From Sebastes aleutianus (taxonomy: Eukaryota > Chordata > Actinopteri > Perciformes > Sebastidae), in assembly GCA_916700875.1 (NCBI GenBank), contig CAKAKS010000031.1, positions 11,994,624 through 12,058,623 of the forward strand: a DNA stretch of 64,000 nt, written 5' to 3'. A model generated the notes under the pieces. That model saw nothing but the letters and a program-made list of their open reading frames with translations. It was not told the origin of the DNA and searched no databases. Shown here one piece after another: positions 1-12,174 of this stretch. A program made the position numbers and the translations under genes. Position 1 is the first letter of the stretch; every line of letters begins with the position of its first letter.

Positions 1-407
1 GATTGTCAAATCATGTGCAAACACACTTTAGCCTCACATTTATGAGGATGTGGAATACAAATTGTGTGCCCTGGTGCGACACTGAGCATGTGTAATTTTT
101 TGTACATAAATGGATTGTAAGTGGCTGAACAGTTTGTTTGTCGTTCTTAAGAAATGATGGGTCAGGCTGACAAAAGAACAAAAAACACACACCTTTGATG
201 AGTCTTTGGAAATATACGCCTCATTTTGTTGGAGAGAATGTCAAAAGTAATACATTTTTGCTGACTATAGGTCCTCAGTAAACAACAAAAACTGACTTCA
301 CTGTTGTTTTTCAACTCTACTACACACACCATTCCATCTTGAGTCTAATTTATCACTTAAAAGTTGCATGTGATCATCACTGGTCCTGAAAGGGAAAGGT
401 GCCCCTT

Positions 408-833
408 TTAAAGGAACAGTGTGTAACATTTCAGGGGATCTATTAGCAGAAATGAAATATAATATTCAGAATTATGTTTTCATTAGTGTATAATCACCTG
501 AAACTAATAATTGTTGTGGTTTTGTTAGCTTAGAATATGCCCTTCATATCTACATAGGGAGCGGGTCCTCTTCTACGGAGTCCGCCATGTTGCTCCGCCA
601 TGTTTCTACAGTACCCCCGAATGGACAAACCAAACACTAGCTCTAGAGAGGGCCTTTTGTGTTTTTATGCTACGTGACGTAGTGTTATTATGGTAAGGAT
701 GGCCTCTGAGCGAGGCCAGCGTTTTTTCTTGGAAGTCATAGAAAGGGAGGAGTGAGCCGAGGGGTACTCAGTTGGTTGCAATTTGCAACCACACCACTAG
801 ATGCCGCAAAATCCTACACACTGTACCTTTTAA
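408..833. mobile_element. MITE family A, copy 1 (TTAA-flanked TIR element)
   Basis: The left end reads TTAAAGGAACAGTGTGTAAC and the right end, read on the other strand, TTAAAAGGTACAGTGTGTAG, so the ends form terminal inverted repeats with TTAA at the borders. A second copy with the same ends and the same interior lies at 18009-18381. No transposase frame is present, so it is non-autonomous. Confidence 0.8.
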
Positions 834-2058
834 GTATACTGACCAAGAGAAAACAAAGTAGCCTACTTTTGTTGGAGAATGTAGGTCAACAACCCGAAAC
901 TAAAATTTGTGCGCACGCCTTCCCAGGTCCTGTTTTTCTTCATTTTAAAATTTTCTTTGTCCTAAATGTTGGCACAGTACAAGCTTAATTAATTTAATTG
1001 TCTTTTGGCTCAATATACATTTGAAATAGCTTGTAGGGTTTATTTTTACTTCCTTTTGTAAATGACAGCTGCTGGTAGGTGTTGATTATTAGCAACTATT
1101 GTTTTTTTACTTCCCGGTAGATTAGATGTTCTCATGTTAGCGCTGTACAGACATAGCTTTGCAAATGTGGAACATGAACCAAGCTGCACTTGTAAATGGT
1201 GTCTATTCTTATGGACTATTTGAATGGCATATATACCATTTTAATTATAAAGCCACTCACTGTCAGAATCGATCAGTTAGTGCACACTGTTTAACACGAG
1301 AAACTGTATTTAATTCACGACTACAATACCTTTATTGCACATACACTTTTTGTTCTGTATTGTGTTGTATGTTCACCAGCTTTCAAATAAAATGCACGCA
1401 ACCCCCAACACATCATTGTTTTATATATAACCACGACTTAAATGCCACAAATTTGTGTAAAAAAAAGATTGTGTCCTGCTTTGGTTGATAGCTATGATTT
1501 TGCAGCTTATTGCTGAAAAAGTAAGGATGCAACTTTTCTTATCATGAATTATTTGCAGCTGTGCGGGATTTCACATGAAAGACGACGCAAGAACAACTTT
1601 ATTGCAATATTTAACAGTTTGTTTTAGACAGCTATTTAATAGTCTGATAATATTAAGTTAAATTAACATTTGACAAGTTGATAATAAGTATCTTTATGTT
1701 ATCCAAATAATAAAAAAAGAATAATACAAATTGATGGGTGTGTCCCTTTAAAATCATGACTAAGTTGTTAAAATGTTCTTCTGCTACAGGATGTCGATGT
1801 GCATCAACACTGAAACCAGACAGCTGTCAGTCTGTGTGTTGTGATTACACCAAAACATGCACCGCTGCCTCTGGAGCCTCTTTCTAGGATCCAGTGACAG
1901 GATAGTATCAGCTTCAGTGTTTACTAAACTCAACATGCAGCCATGTGGAACGAAATATAAATATAAATATGTATCTGTTACAACAAGGAACAGGAAGGAT
2001 CTGCCATGAGGGTGAGACTATGTCAACGCCTTTTTACGGAACGAGGAATGCTTGATTA

Positions 2059-2400
2059 TTAAAGGGAAACTCCACTGATTACCTCCGGTATATAATGGTA
2101 GGGTTCATAGCCATGGGGAGTAGCCTACTAGCTGTCCGAGTTGTATCATGTCCTCTGTGGCTGGGGAGGAGCTTTCAAAACTCTAATAACATAACCCTGG
2201 TGTTGTCATCAGGGGTATTTTGGCTCAGGATTCGAGACTGCAGCTTTTTAGCATAAAACCTGCTTTACAAACTGGAGCATGTTTGCATTTAATAAGAAGG
2301 AAGAGTGTGATGTAAAGGTGCTATTGGTTGCATTATGGGAAATGTAGGATCCAGGATTTTTGGAACTTAACCCATATTAGAAACTAAGTCAGGATATTTC
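2059..2400. mobile_element. Interspersed repeat family I, copy 1
   Basis: Begins TTAAAGGGAAACTCCACTG. It shares its start, the middle motif TCCTCTGTGGCTG.GG.GGAGCTTTC-like and the block GGGAA.TGTAGGATCCAG with 52769-52985, the second copy. The right border is uncertain; I placed it where similarity ends. Confidence 0.6.
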
Positions 2401-3477
2401 AGGCTCTGATTTTCACATTTCTTTAACCCTTCTGCTATAGGGACATTTTTTGTTGCTTTATGATTTTTATTTTTTCAATAACTTTGGCTGTGTTAATGCA
2501 AATGGCATAAATTTTGGCCACTTTGGTATTAGGTTTTTTATATTCAAATTTTGGAAGTTCATCCTCAGCTCTTATAATAAATCTATAATAAACTCAGACC
2601 CTCAAGGACAAAAATGTCCCCATTGAAACCCATTAAAACAACTATTTTTAATCTCACGGCAACTACAGCATAAAGTCATGCATTCTATTATATCAGGCTT
2701 TCAATCTTCAAAATTGCTTCAAAATTGTATTTTCTACTGTTTTCTACCAGATTGAGCCATTTTCTCATATTTGCCATGTGGGGAAAATATATGTTATTTT
2801 TCCTGGAAAAAAATGCATCAGAATCAATGTTGTTGCTAATCATTGACATATCCCAGACTGTGAAAAAAAAAAATAATTCCCCTAGCATTTAGTATACAGA
2901 GACAATTCTGTTTTTCTACAGAAAACATTATGTAAACAAACTGACATTTAAATGGTTAAAATAATTAATGAATATTTGGTAGCTATGATCAGGACTGAAG
3001 TTGGTAAAAAGATTTAACACAGTAAAAGTGGAAAATAATATTAATATATAATTTTATAGCATTTTTTTTGACGCAGACATTTTTGCTCTCTTAGGACATC
3101 AGAGCAACTTTTTTAAACTTTAATTTTTTCTCTTGTAAGTCTCCCAACTTTATGGAAGTGCAATACAACCCTTTTTTAAAGAGTAGCTTCTCGTGAGTGG
3201 ACAGACAGGAATAGCTTCTCAGCCACCCATGAGACTATAAATAAAAACTGACGTCTTTTGTCACACCCTAAACGCACCAGCTATCCTCACCCCACCCATC
3301 TTGGACCGTCATTTTGTGAGTCACTGCATTCTATGTGGCAATAAAATGGACAGTAGACGTGTGAAACAGATCACATCTTGAAAACCTCTTTTAGAAATCA
3401 GCTCAAACGCAGAAGCCAGTAATTAAGTCTTTCTGTCTTTTGGGTGTGTCATCGTTACCATGAAAGTGAAAAATTAA

Positions 3478-4073
3478 TTAAAGCTGCAGTCGATAACTTT
3501 GAGCCAATTTGATAAAAATGTTATTTTTTTAAAACAGTCACTATATCCTGACAGTAGTGCATGAGAGACAGGTAATCTGTGAAAAAAAACATGTTCCTCT
3601 GTGTCCTCTAATGCTCAAAATGCCATTTGCAAGATTCCACCACGCCTGAGGGTAAACAACCAATCAGAGCCGGGCAGTCTCTGGGCAGCTGTCAATCACT
3701 GCTCGTGAACTCTGATCAACCGGTCAAACTAGGCAGCGCTGATCAAATATGAAACAATATTCTGTTACTGTAAAGCCTATTTCTCGCCTCAAATGTTTTC
3801 AGGAACATCTTGTGGTGTACTGTTTAACTGTAAAATGAGAAAGTTTGCTTCAACCGGTGGGCGGTGCTCGGTTTTGGCTCGACTGTTTTCAACATGGCGG
3901 CTAAGCGACACTAAGTACACTAAAATATGTTTCTAAAAACATTAGGAAGTGCAGAGGAACAGGACTTCTTGCACAGATTATCTGTCTCATGCACTTTTGT
4001 CAGGATATAATGACCGTTTTATAAAAAATAACTCTTTATCATATTTGCTCAAAGTTCCCGACTGCAGCTTTAA
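3478..4073. mobile_element. MITE family D, copy 1
   Basis: The left end TTAAAGCTGCAGTCGATAAC and the right end, which on the other strand reads TTAAAGCTGCAGTCGGGAAC, are near-perfect inverted repeats ending in TTAA. The interior motif CACTATATCC.GACAG is shared with the shorter copy at 48857-49214. No coding capacity. Confidence 0.8.
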
Positions 4074-5367
4074 GCCTGATATTAACAATACCTGGCTTAC
4101 TGACATTATTTCTCCTGCATTTATGGTAAATGTGAATATATACACCGTGCGTACAAATTATTACCCAACAGGCCACATTTCTGATATTATGGCCCAATCG
4201 GCAGGATTTTCCATCCCGGTTGACTACTCTTGTTTTTACATCTGTTGCAGCTGATGCACTCATTATGGCAGTGCCAGTGCTTTGTTCTGGCGTCTGAGCC
4301 AGAAGTGCCTTTACTCTACATCTAACTGTGGCATTCGGGGTCCTGCAGGGAGAACTGCATCATGATTTCTTCTTGGAAGCCAATTTAACAACAAAAGACT
4401 TGCCCAGGGAGGCTATAGAGGGACACTTGTTCACTACAGTGTCGCCTTGTTTGAGATGTTAAGCCAGTTTAAACAGAAGAGGTAATGTTGTTAGACAAGA
4501 TGCCGAAAGAACACAACCTCTCAGACCGGTCGGGCAACATTGTCTCTGTAGGCTACGTATACGAGACTGAGCAGACAGGGAGGCAAAGAAAGAAACACAG
4601 AATGTAGCCTGTCTGTATGTGTGTTTGAATAGTGCCCATAATGACTTCTGGTCACCGATGATAGAATACATTATGTGAACATACTGGATTCTTGCTCTAG
4701 ACACACTAGAATAACATTTCTGCTGATAAATCTATGACAAAATATTTAACCTCACTGCAAATATCTTTAAAAAAACTGTGTTATGTCGTCGTAAAATCAG
4801 ATTTTTTTTATATTAAGTTGAGGAATGGGACTCAGACATCTGTTATTAGGAAACAGTGCACATTTATTAAACAGCACTTGTATCACAGAACAAAATTGAT
4901 CACCTCTGGATGCTTCTCTTATACAACAGGTGGCCTGTTGTCCTACAAGGTTGGCCATAATTGTAAAGTGCATATTAGAATACAGTATTTACATAAAAAT
5001 GGAGAAAAAAAAAATGCAAAAGCTTCCTTAAAGATGAGGACTATTTACAAATGGAGTTCAGCATCGTTTGCAGAATTACAATAATACAGAATTCCTCACT
5101 TTCACAACAGTATATTCATCCCGCCGTTACCTTTACTGCACTGCTTGAAGCATGTATGCACCTATGCATCATAATGATGTTAGAATTAGGCAAATCATAA
5201 CCCAGCTATAAGCCCATAATGAGTCTCATCTGTAGCCACATTACACTGCAGCCCTGGCTCTGTCACTCACACATCATTTGGTACTATTATATGCCTTGGA
5301 GTAGACTATTACTGTCCCAATGAGTGGAATAATACTCAAAGAGGTGTTTAAAATGATGCTGCTTCAC

Positions 5368-5762
5368 TTAAAGGGACTGTTTGTAACTTTTTACAGGTAT
5401 AAATCTACCGGGTCGGGATCCCATGCGCGCTCGCATATGCGGACTCGCGTGTGGCCGGAGTCTCTGCTCCGCTGCCTACCTGCCTTCACTCACACACCGC
5501 GTGCGTTCTCGCGGTCTCGCTCCACCTCTACTAGACGTGCATGCGCGCTCACTCTACATTGCAGGAGAGTTAGTTTAGCTCTGAGAATATCTAGTGAATG
5601 TACAGTGGACGTTTGTGCAGAAATAAATGCTGCAGCTCCTCCAGACCAACAGAGGTTTTTCGTGTATTGTGAAGTGATGGGCTCCGCAGCGAGAAACGTT
5701 ATCGTCTCTGACTGGGTGCCGGTGTCACAAGCATTTCTGAAAGTTACAAATAGTCCCTTTAA
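5368..5762. mobile_element. MITE family B, copy 1, near the cldn23 3' end
   Basis: TIRs: TTAAAGGGACTGTTTGTAAC on the left, and on the right its inverse with one or two changes (TACAAATAGTCCCTTTAA). The interior is GC-rich. A block of about 90 bp (5578-5665) is almost identical to 51287-51377 in copy 2; copy 3 at 62998 is truncated. The element lies about 320 bp past the cldn23 stop codon and so could fall within its 3' UTR; no poly(A) signal was clear enough to decide. Confidence 0.85.
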
Positions 5763-6081
5763 TAGTGAGTTTACATTGATTTCACAATAACTGTTTGATC
5801 TCTCCAGGCTATTCCTTCAATATTCTTTTAAAAAAAATTCAACTTTATGATATTAGTATATGTCCTATGTTATTGCTATAATACTCCAGAATATTATGGA
5901 CTGAATTGGGCTAGATTTGTATTGTTATAAATTATGGAGTAATTACCATTGATTCTTCCTATAGAATATTTCTCAGTTCCTTTTTGCAAATAGTCATGTC
6001 CAGTCTTTAAGTCGTCTTCCTCTTCTGTCTCCATGGAGATCCTCTTCTGTCTCCAAGGAGATCCAGATGTGGAGCATCTTC

Positions 6082-6921
6082 TCATAGGTCAGCATCATAG
6101 GGTCTGCCGCCGTAGGAGGTGTTCACTGACCGGGGTGTAGGAGTAGGAGTCTTGGCCCTTGGGAAGGACACATCTTCATCCATGGAATCCTTAGAGTACG
6201 GCACGCTGCTACTGGCGGCGCTCCTGGCTCGGTTCAGGCTCGGCACGTCGAGGCGTCTCGGCTGCGGCTGCTTCTGGTGGTTGTACCGGGCGGCGGCGAC
6301 GTCCTCCAGCCGCCTCTCTCCTCGGTTCTTCCCTCCGCAGCAGCGGCAGATACCAATGAACATGACGAAGCCGGCCAGGATCTCAAATATCCCGCCGATG
6401 TAGCCCAGGATGATGCAGTAGCCGACGCGCACATCTGTGAGATCAGTCACAGATGTGATTTCATCCAGGATGTGGGTGTACCAGGCGATGGGTATGATGG
6501 TCATGACGCCAGAGAGGAAGATCAGGATTCCTCCCAAACCTGCAATCAACCAGTTCGGCCTATCAGTCCAGCATCGCACCCCAGGGATGGCCACAGCCAG
6601 CCCAATTAACGTCACGATGAGAGAGGCCACCATCAGACCCTGGGCCGGCTCGATGACCTGGTTGTTGAAGTACGTGGTGTCCTGCAGGCTGCAGTCATCT
6701 CTCGTGCTGACCGTGGTGGCTGTGCAGACCTGAAAGATGCCCTGCTGGATGAACTCGCTCTCCGGGGTGGCGGGGAGGTTGTGGAGGGTCCTCCAGTTCG
6801 GGGCCACGGTGGCGGTGAGGTTCAGGATCCAGCCACAGGGGGACAAAACCATCCCGAAGATCAGGATGCCCGGGGTGCGCAGGGATAAGCGGATCCACTC
6901 CTGGGTCGATCGCCTCGGCAT
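6082..6921 (-). CDS. cldn23: Claudin-23, tight-junction membrane protein (single exon)
   Basis: 279 residues in one exon; mammalian CLDN23 is also intronless and of similar length. Visible: TM1 about 17-38, extracellular loop 1 39-93 with the claudin Trp (W43) and the Cys pair C66/C77, TM2 94-116, TM3 123-146, short loop 2, TM4 166-192, then a cytoplasmic tail of about 87 residues rich in Arg, Ser, Pro and Thr. C192, C194 and C195 just after TM4 are possible palmitoylation sites. The N-terminal part LRTPGILIFGMVLSPCGWIL and the long tail ending in DADL fit claudin-23 better than other claudins. Expected role: a tetraspan junction component affecting epithelial barrier. The start is the first ATG (6921); upstream in frame are only a Ser/Ala triplet repeat without ATG and a stop at 6976-6978. 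Oddity: the loop motif G-L-W is G-I-F here. Frame is intact. Confidence 0.93.
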   Translation of the reverse strand: MPRRSTQEWIRLSLRTPGILIFGMVLSPCGWILNLTATVAPNWRTLHNLPATPESEFIQQGIFQVCTATTVSTRDDCSLQDTTYFNNQVIEPAQGLMVASLIVTLIGLAVAIPGVRCWTDRPNWLIAGLGGILIFLSGVMTIIPIAWYTHILDEITSVTDLTDVRVGYCIILGYIGGIFEILAGFVMFIGICRCCGGKNRGERRLEDVAAARYNHQKQPQPRRLDVPSLNRARSAASSSVPYSKDSMDEDVSFPRAKTPTPTPRSVNTSYGGRPYDADL

Positions 6922-7017
6922 GATTGCTGCTGCTGCTGCTGCTGATGATGATGATCCCAAACTCAGTGTGGTAGTTTAGACAGGAGCGACTGAGTTTTTG
7001 ACAGCCTCAACAGCTGC

Positions 7018-7029
7018 TCTTATAAAAAC
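7018..7029 (-). promoter_or_regulatory. Possible TATA box of cldn23
   Basis: On the minus strand the sequence reads TTTTTATAAGAG, about 100 nt upstream of the cldn23 ATG. Spacing would put transcription start near 6990 and give a short 5' leader. One motif alone; suggestive only. Confidence 0.35.
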
Positions 7030-7137
7030 AAGTCTGACTGAAACCTGAGTGGGCGGGGCTTTCTTTACCTGTCTGTTGTGTATAGCCTCAGAGTCTGCAA
7101 ACAGGACAGGTGTGTTTCATCTCCACCTGCAAACAGC

Positions 7138-7138
7138 G

Positions 7139-7166
<28 letters not shown>
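7138..7166. repeat. (GA)n microsatellite
   Basis: An uninterrupted GA run of about 29 bp in the upstream flank of cldn23. Confidence 0.9.
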
Positions 7167-7169
<3 letters not shown>

Positions 7170-10100
7170 GGAAGGGAGTTTCGACGAAGCTTTTTATCAT
7201 GCAAATGTGTGATAATAAGTGATAAAGAACAAGAAAAAAGATATAGATTTGTGTTGCTTGCGCAAGTTTCAAAATAATAAAAAGTTCCCTTTACGCATCC
7301 AAATTGTTTTTGTTTCATAAACTGAAGTCCTCAAAAACGTATTAAAAAAATGAAAATTACCTAACTGACTCCAATGAAATAAAAAGTCTGTCTGCTTACA
7401 GAGGATAGGCTGCCACATAAACAAACAAACAAACTCACTGGAGGTCACTATAGAAAAGAGGACAAGGGCCAAACTTAAAACAGTCTTTTGTTCCAGCAGC
7501 GGTCAGATTTTTTAATGAACTTTCTTAGATATGGCCTAGATCCATGGTACCTCTCAGCTGTTGATTATGTTGATTATGTCTCAAAGGGGCTTCTTATGAT
7601 GTTATTTATTTATTGGTGTATTGTGAATACTGTGTTTTTGTTTGTTGTTGTCTGACTTGATGGCAATCGAATTTCCCCAGGGGGATCAATAAAGCTCTCT
7701 ATCTATCTAAACAAATAATGCATGATTAATAGCAGCTTTCCCCACATTTTGTATGGATGAATCAGAATGCATTTGGATTTTTCAGCTCATTGTCGACTTA
7801 AAAAAAAAAAGTAGGGAAGTTCTGTCTAAGTTTTGTTCACCAGGAGTAAGAAATCACAGCATATGGGCTTATTTAACACAATGGTGAGGGGGTGAGATGC
7901 AGTTAATATACAATAAAACAAGAATTTATAAAATAAAATATGAATTTAAGACATACACTTCAGCAGTAAGACTTGTGCATGATTTTCCGACCTTTTATAG
8001 TCTAAAGTATGGCTTCATTTTATTGTTTTTGATTGGAACCTCAGCTTTGGAAGACATAGGCTATTTTTATGCTAATTGAACCATCACAATTTTCATTACA
8101 AAATTCCCATTTCCCAGCGTGTGATCAGCTTTAGTCGAACATGTCAGACTCAGAGATTATGATTGCTTTGGTTTGAAAATGCCACAACGGCTTGCATGTG
8201 TGGTTAAGAATGTGGTTCTGCAGGAATCATCTGACAAAAGCTCAAATGCCTTTCCGCCTCTTTGTGTTTCTCTTCCTCTCTCCTTGTACATATTTCTATC
8301 TGCATATCTCTCTGTTGCCATTTATCTCTTTGTTGATCTCTTTCTGACTGCCGCTGTGTTTTCTGAGATTTCCTCTCAAGTCAGTCTGATGAAAGTGGAC
8401 TAACAAAGTCCATAAATGATGCTCAAAACCCCAAACATGAACAACATCACTTTACACAGACCCTGAAAGCAGGGTGAGAGTGTGACTCTCACACAGCAGT
8501 CACCTTTGTCGACCCCACATGGGAGTCATTCAGGATCTGGACAACCTGAGAGCAGCTGGTGATACGCCCAAAGACAACAGTGTTTAAACTGACCACTTCA
8601 CAACTTCTAGTGGTCATCAACATCCCATTAGATTTCTACCCGAGAGTGACAAGTTCTGTGATTAACCGCTCTGCCTGGAGTCACCAAAACAGGCACTCTA
8701 ATAACTTTTATTTTGAAAAACTGACAACATAAAGAACCGCTTATTTCAGTGGGACAACATAAGACTGATTCTGTGCAAACACTGGCAGCTGCAGTTTAGT
8801 TACCAGTGTACCAGCTTGAGTTTTTTTTGTGTTTTTTCCTTTAAATGTGTGAAATGTATCATTGTCATTGACTGCAGAAATTCAAACTATCAAGTCATGT
8901 GTTCTTGAGGGCGTTGGGGTTGTTTTGTTTTAATTCTGAGGATTGTTTTTTCAGGTCGGGTTTGAGCTTTGACACACACAGATCAGTTGAAGGAGGTATG
9001 ATAGGTATGTCACCTAACCGATCAGACTGAACAAACTCATCCTCTGACTCACCCCACAGTCCTGTTTTATCTCCTAGCAGTCACCACATGTAACATCCTT
9101 ACTTTACTTGTGGCAGACCACATAAAAACTGCAGAGGATATGTTGTGAAACACAGTATATTTCCATATGTGAATGGCCTTTTGGTGCTGATACTACCACC
9201 ACTAGTAGTAGTACTGCTCTGGCCAAGATGTATTCTAAGTGCAGGAAATGATATAATTAATGTTACAAAGCCTCAAATTAATATAATTTGTCTGTTATCA
9301 CTTATAGGCTCGATGTGACCAATCACTGACCTTTTTGGCTTCAAGCAGAGATGTCGGCTTTTTAAACACACCCTCCAGCCTGCAGTTAAAACAACACTTG
9401 AAAAGCCCTCTTAAAGCTCTCTCATTTCCAAGTTCTTCCAAGAAGCGTAGCTTTTTCTTTATCTTTTACTTTCTTTTTAAATAAAATATCTGAAAAATAG
9501 TACTCTTGGTCAATGAGTTTGCTTTTAAATGAATTGTTTTTGTTATATTTTATTGTTATCAAGTTTTATCTGTAGAAGATAGACCTTTTAAAAAATGACA
9601 AATCCCAGCTGAGTTACAGCTATCTTTGTTCAGGGTTTTTAATTTCTGAATGTCACAATGACGCTGCATGTTTTGTTTTATGTGATCTCATTCATCTTGG
9701 CATTTGTGTCGCAGATCACATCACGATTCGTTGCACAACGCATTCACAAGGTGTTAATATTTGTTGGATATGATTCTTGGAAAAAAACAAGCTGGTTGTC
9801 ACACGCACGTAACACTGATGCCGTGTAATAGATTATCAGCTATGTGTATGAGCATAAATTGTGCACATCATGCATGTGATCAATTTGAAGACAAGGGTAT
9901 AGAATTTAAGACCAAATTAGTTTATTCCAAATCAAAAAGTAGGACGGAAAAGTCTGCTTTATTTTATTTCAAGTTCATGAACAAAATAAATGTCAAGTTT
10001 TTAAACTTTACTTCACAATGCTAATGATTTAGGATGAGAAACTTGCAAACATGAGGACCTTGATTATATACAAGACTCATATCAGTTTATATCTGTTGTT

Positions 10101-11400
10101 CAATTTATAATTTCTCATGTGAGTAAATATGTTAAATCCAGAAATTATTTTGGGAGCGTGATGAGAGAAATGCCATAGTTTGTGTTGTAAACCTGCAAGG
10201 CTCTAACATTTTCTTGCAGCATGTCTGCTGCTATCTGGTGGTCAATTTATGTAACTACTAGATTATTCTGTTGGCAAATGACAGAAAAGTTATCCAAAAT
10301 TCTGTATAAAGGGTCTTTTTTTCATGTGTCTCAGTCATTAGTCCCAGTGGCTTTATAGCGAACATGTTCTTGGCTCAAATCACAGCCTTCATGTGTCTGG
10401 AGTTTTCATCCATTTCTTTCTGCAGTACAAAACATGCAGATCAGCACAGGGAAACTACACATTCAATAATATGCCACCACCACAGATTGTATGTTGACAT
10501 ATACAGTAGTCTGATAAATTTCTGCATGAAAAATGTCTAGCTTGAGTGGAGCTGATGAGAAACAATACAGACAAAACCGGTGTGGCGACTAATATGGCAG
10601 AGCCTAGCAGGCTGAGTCACCTGTCAGTCAATCAGAAACACATCCCTTTAAGCTTTCCTTCATAAATACATTAGACGACTATCGAAACCAGCTAAATTGG
10701 ATCATTGTAACATGTTGTTTCTGTAAAATAAAAATAAAAGATTACATCATATAATAGTTTAGTGCCACATATTGTCAGTACACTAGTTTGTCTGTCTTAT
10801 ACCTGTTGCATAACGTTGTATACATGTGTATAAAAATGTCCTTAATCACACATACAGTGCATTATTATGTTCAAATTCCTACATGCTGTATTTTGACAGT
10901 ATTATTCATATAGTCTGTTTGTTTTATTTGCAGTACTACTAGTGCAGCTCCTATATTCTGACGTTTTTACCAATATTCTCCACTAGATGGCCATATTGTG
11001 GTCAGCCAAGCCAGCTGACATCACTCAACTCCTCCACCTACACCACATTTAGCTAAAATAACCCCTCACATATTAAATGAATGTGATTTTGTGAATTGTT
11101 GATCTGTATGTGACGTAAAGACTCAAAAATAAAACTGACATTCACTCAACAAAGTCCAATAACTCCATTTATTGTAGCTGCCAATTATGTGGCATAAACC
11201 AAAATGAATAGTTATTAGTTTTGTTACAAAAATAGCACACTAGACAACATCACCAGACAAAGAAAATATACCCTGATTACCAACAGATGTAGCCTGCAGA
11301 AACACAACTCGAATGACACATAAATAGAGCAAATTTAAGATGCACACAATAAATGCATAAATAAATAAATAAGGTTGAATAAAATTTTGTAAAAGTTAGG
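7167..11400. other. cldn23-tnks spacer, mostly unannotated
   Basis: About 4.2 kb of AT-rich DNA between the divergent genes. It holds a LINE 3' tail at 7540-7712. Otherwise I see only short chance frames, a trinucleotide-rich bit near 9200, and a TA/TAAA-rich stretch from about 11340 to 11420 that leads into the LINE fragment. No gene recognised. Confidence 0.6.
7540..7712 (+). mobile_element. LINE 3' tail (CR1/Rex1/L2-like)
   Basis: The segment ends with AATTTCCCCAGGGGGATCAA followed by TAAAG and a short CTAT-type repeat. This is the usual 3' end of CR1/L2-group LINEs and their SINE partners in fish. Only the 3' non-coding end is present, i.e. a 5'-truncated insertion. Confidence 0.6.
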
Positions 11401-11420
11401 TTATATATATATATATATAT
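11400..11420. repeat. (TA)n tract
   Basis: TA dinucleotide run directly 5' of the LINE fragment, preceded by TAAA/AAAT repeats near 11355-11373. Confidence 0.85.
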
Positions 11421-11435
11421 CACTAATGAAGCACT

Positions 11436-12108
11436 AATCATGGCAGCACACGAACAGGCCCTAAGCACAAGGGCAATAGAGGCCAGGATCTACCATAGTA
11501 GATCAGACCCCAGGAGCAGGCTGTGCAAAGATGCCCCTGAGATGGTCCAGCACATAGTAGCAGGGTGTAAGATGCAAGCTGGATCAGCGTACATGGAGAG
11601 GCACAACCAAGTGGCTGGGATAGTGTACAGGAACATCTGTACCCAGTATGGACTAGAAGTACCCAAATCCCAATGGGACATACCAACAGAACCAGAACAA
11701 TGGGGCTACGGTCCTCTGGGACTTCGGATTCAAGACTGACAAGCAGCTGCTGGCTAACCAACCGGACATAATGGTGGTTGACAAACAGCAGAAGAGGGCA
11801 ATGGTGATGGATGTGGCGATACCAGCTGAAAGCAACATCAGGAAGAAGGAACATGAAAAGGTTGAGAAGTATCAGGGGTTGAAAGAACAGCTGGAACAAA
11901 TGTGGATGGTCAACACCGATATGGTCCCCATGGTAGTAGGAGCACTCAGGGATGTGACCCCCAAACTGGGAGAGTGGTGGCTCCAGCAGATTCCAGGAAC
12001 CACATCTGAAGCCTCAGTCCAAAAGAGCGCAGTCCTAGGAACAGCTAAGATGTGCAGAACCCTCAAACTCCCAGGGCTCTGGTAGAGGACCCGAGCTTGA
12101 GGAAGACA
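11436..12108 (+). mobile_element. 5'-truncated LINE fragment with restriction-like endonuclease domain (R4/Dong/Rex6-like), broken
   Basis: Two consecutive frames give the C-terminus of a retroelement polyprotein. The first (from 11440) has a zinc-knuckle-like region with C..H-x4-C spacing (LCKDAPEMVQHIVAGC); the usual first Cys is replaced by Ser. A one-base-type frameshift near 11700-11715 moves the reading to a frame beginning WDFGFKTDKQ, followed by NQPDIMVVDK and VMDVAIP, which fit the PD...D core of the restriction-like endonuclease found at the C-terminus of R2/R4/Dong/Rex6-class LINEs. The second frame ends at a stop near 12083. The reverse transcriptase is absent. It is flanked by (TA)n and TAAA-rich DNA on both sides, which fits a clade known to prefer simple-repeat targets. 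Inactive. Clade assignment is from motif memory, not a search. Confidence 0.7.
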
Positions 12109-12140
12109 CAGATACCACCCCACGTGGGTGAGAGGGAGAT

Positions 12141-12174
12141 TTATATATATATACATATATATGTATATATATAT
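12141..12174. repeat. (TA)n with CATATATATG-type interruption
   Basis: TA-rich tract between the LINE fragment and the long-TIR element; TA-rich DNA continues on the far side of that element (12629-12715), consistent with insertion into a TA repeat. Confidence 0.8.

Larger units (their letters stand above)
1..5367. other. Intergenic DNA, no gene seen
   Basis: AT-rich DNA with short random open frames only. It holds three TIR elements (near 408, 2059 and 3478; listed separately). The part from about 2425 to 3180 is very AT-rich with poly-A/T runs, and 4080-5367 shows nothing I can name. No splice-flanked coding segment was recognised. Confidence 0.7.

Noticed and set aside
6922..6960. Longer claudin start with an MGSSSS-Ala N-terminus
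   Set aside because: It would need a TTG start; the triplet repeat is 5' UTR and the first real ATG is at 6921.
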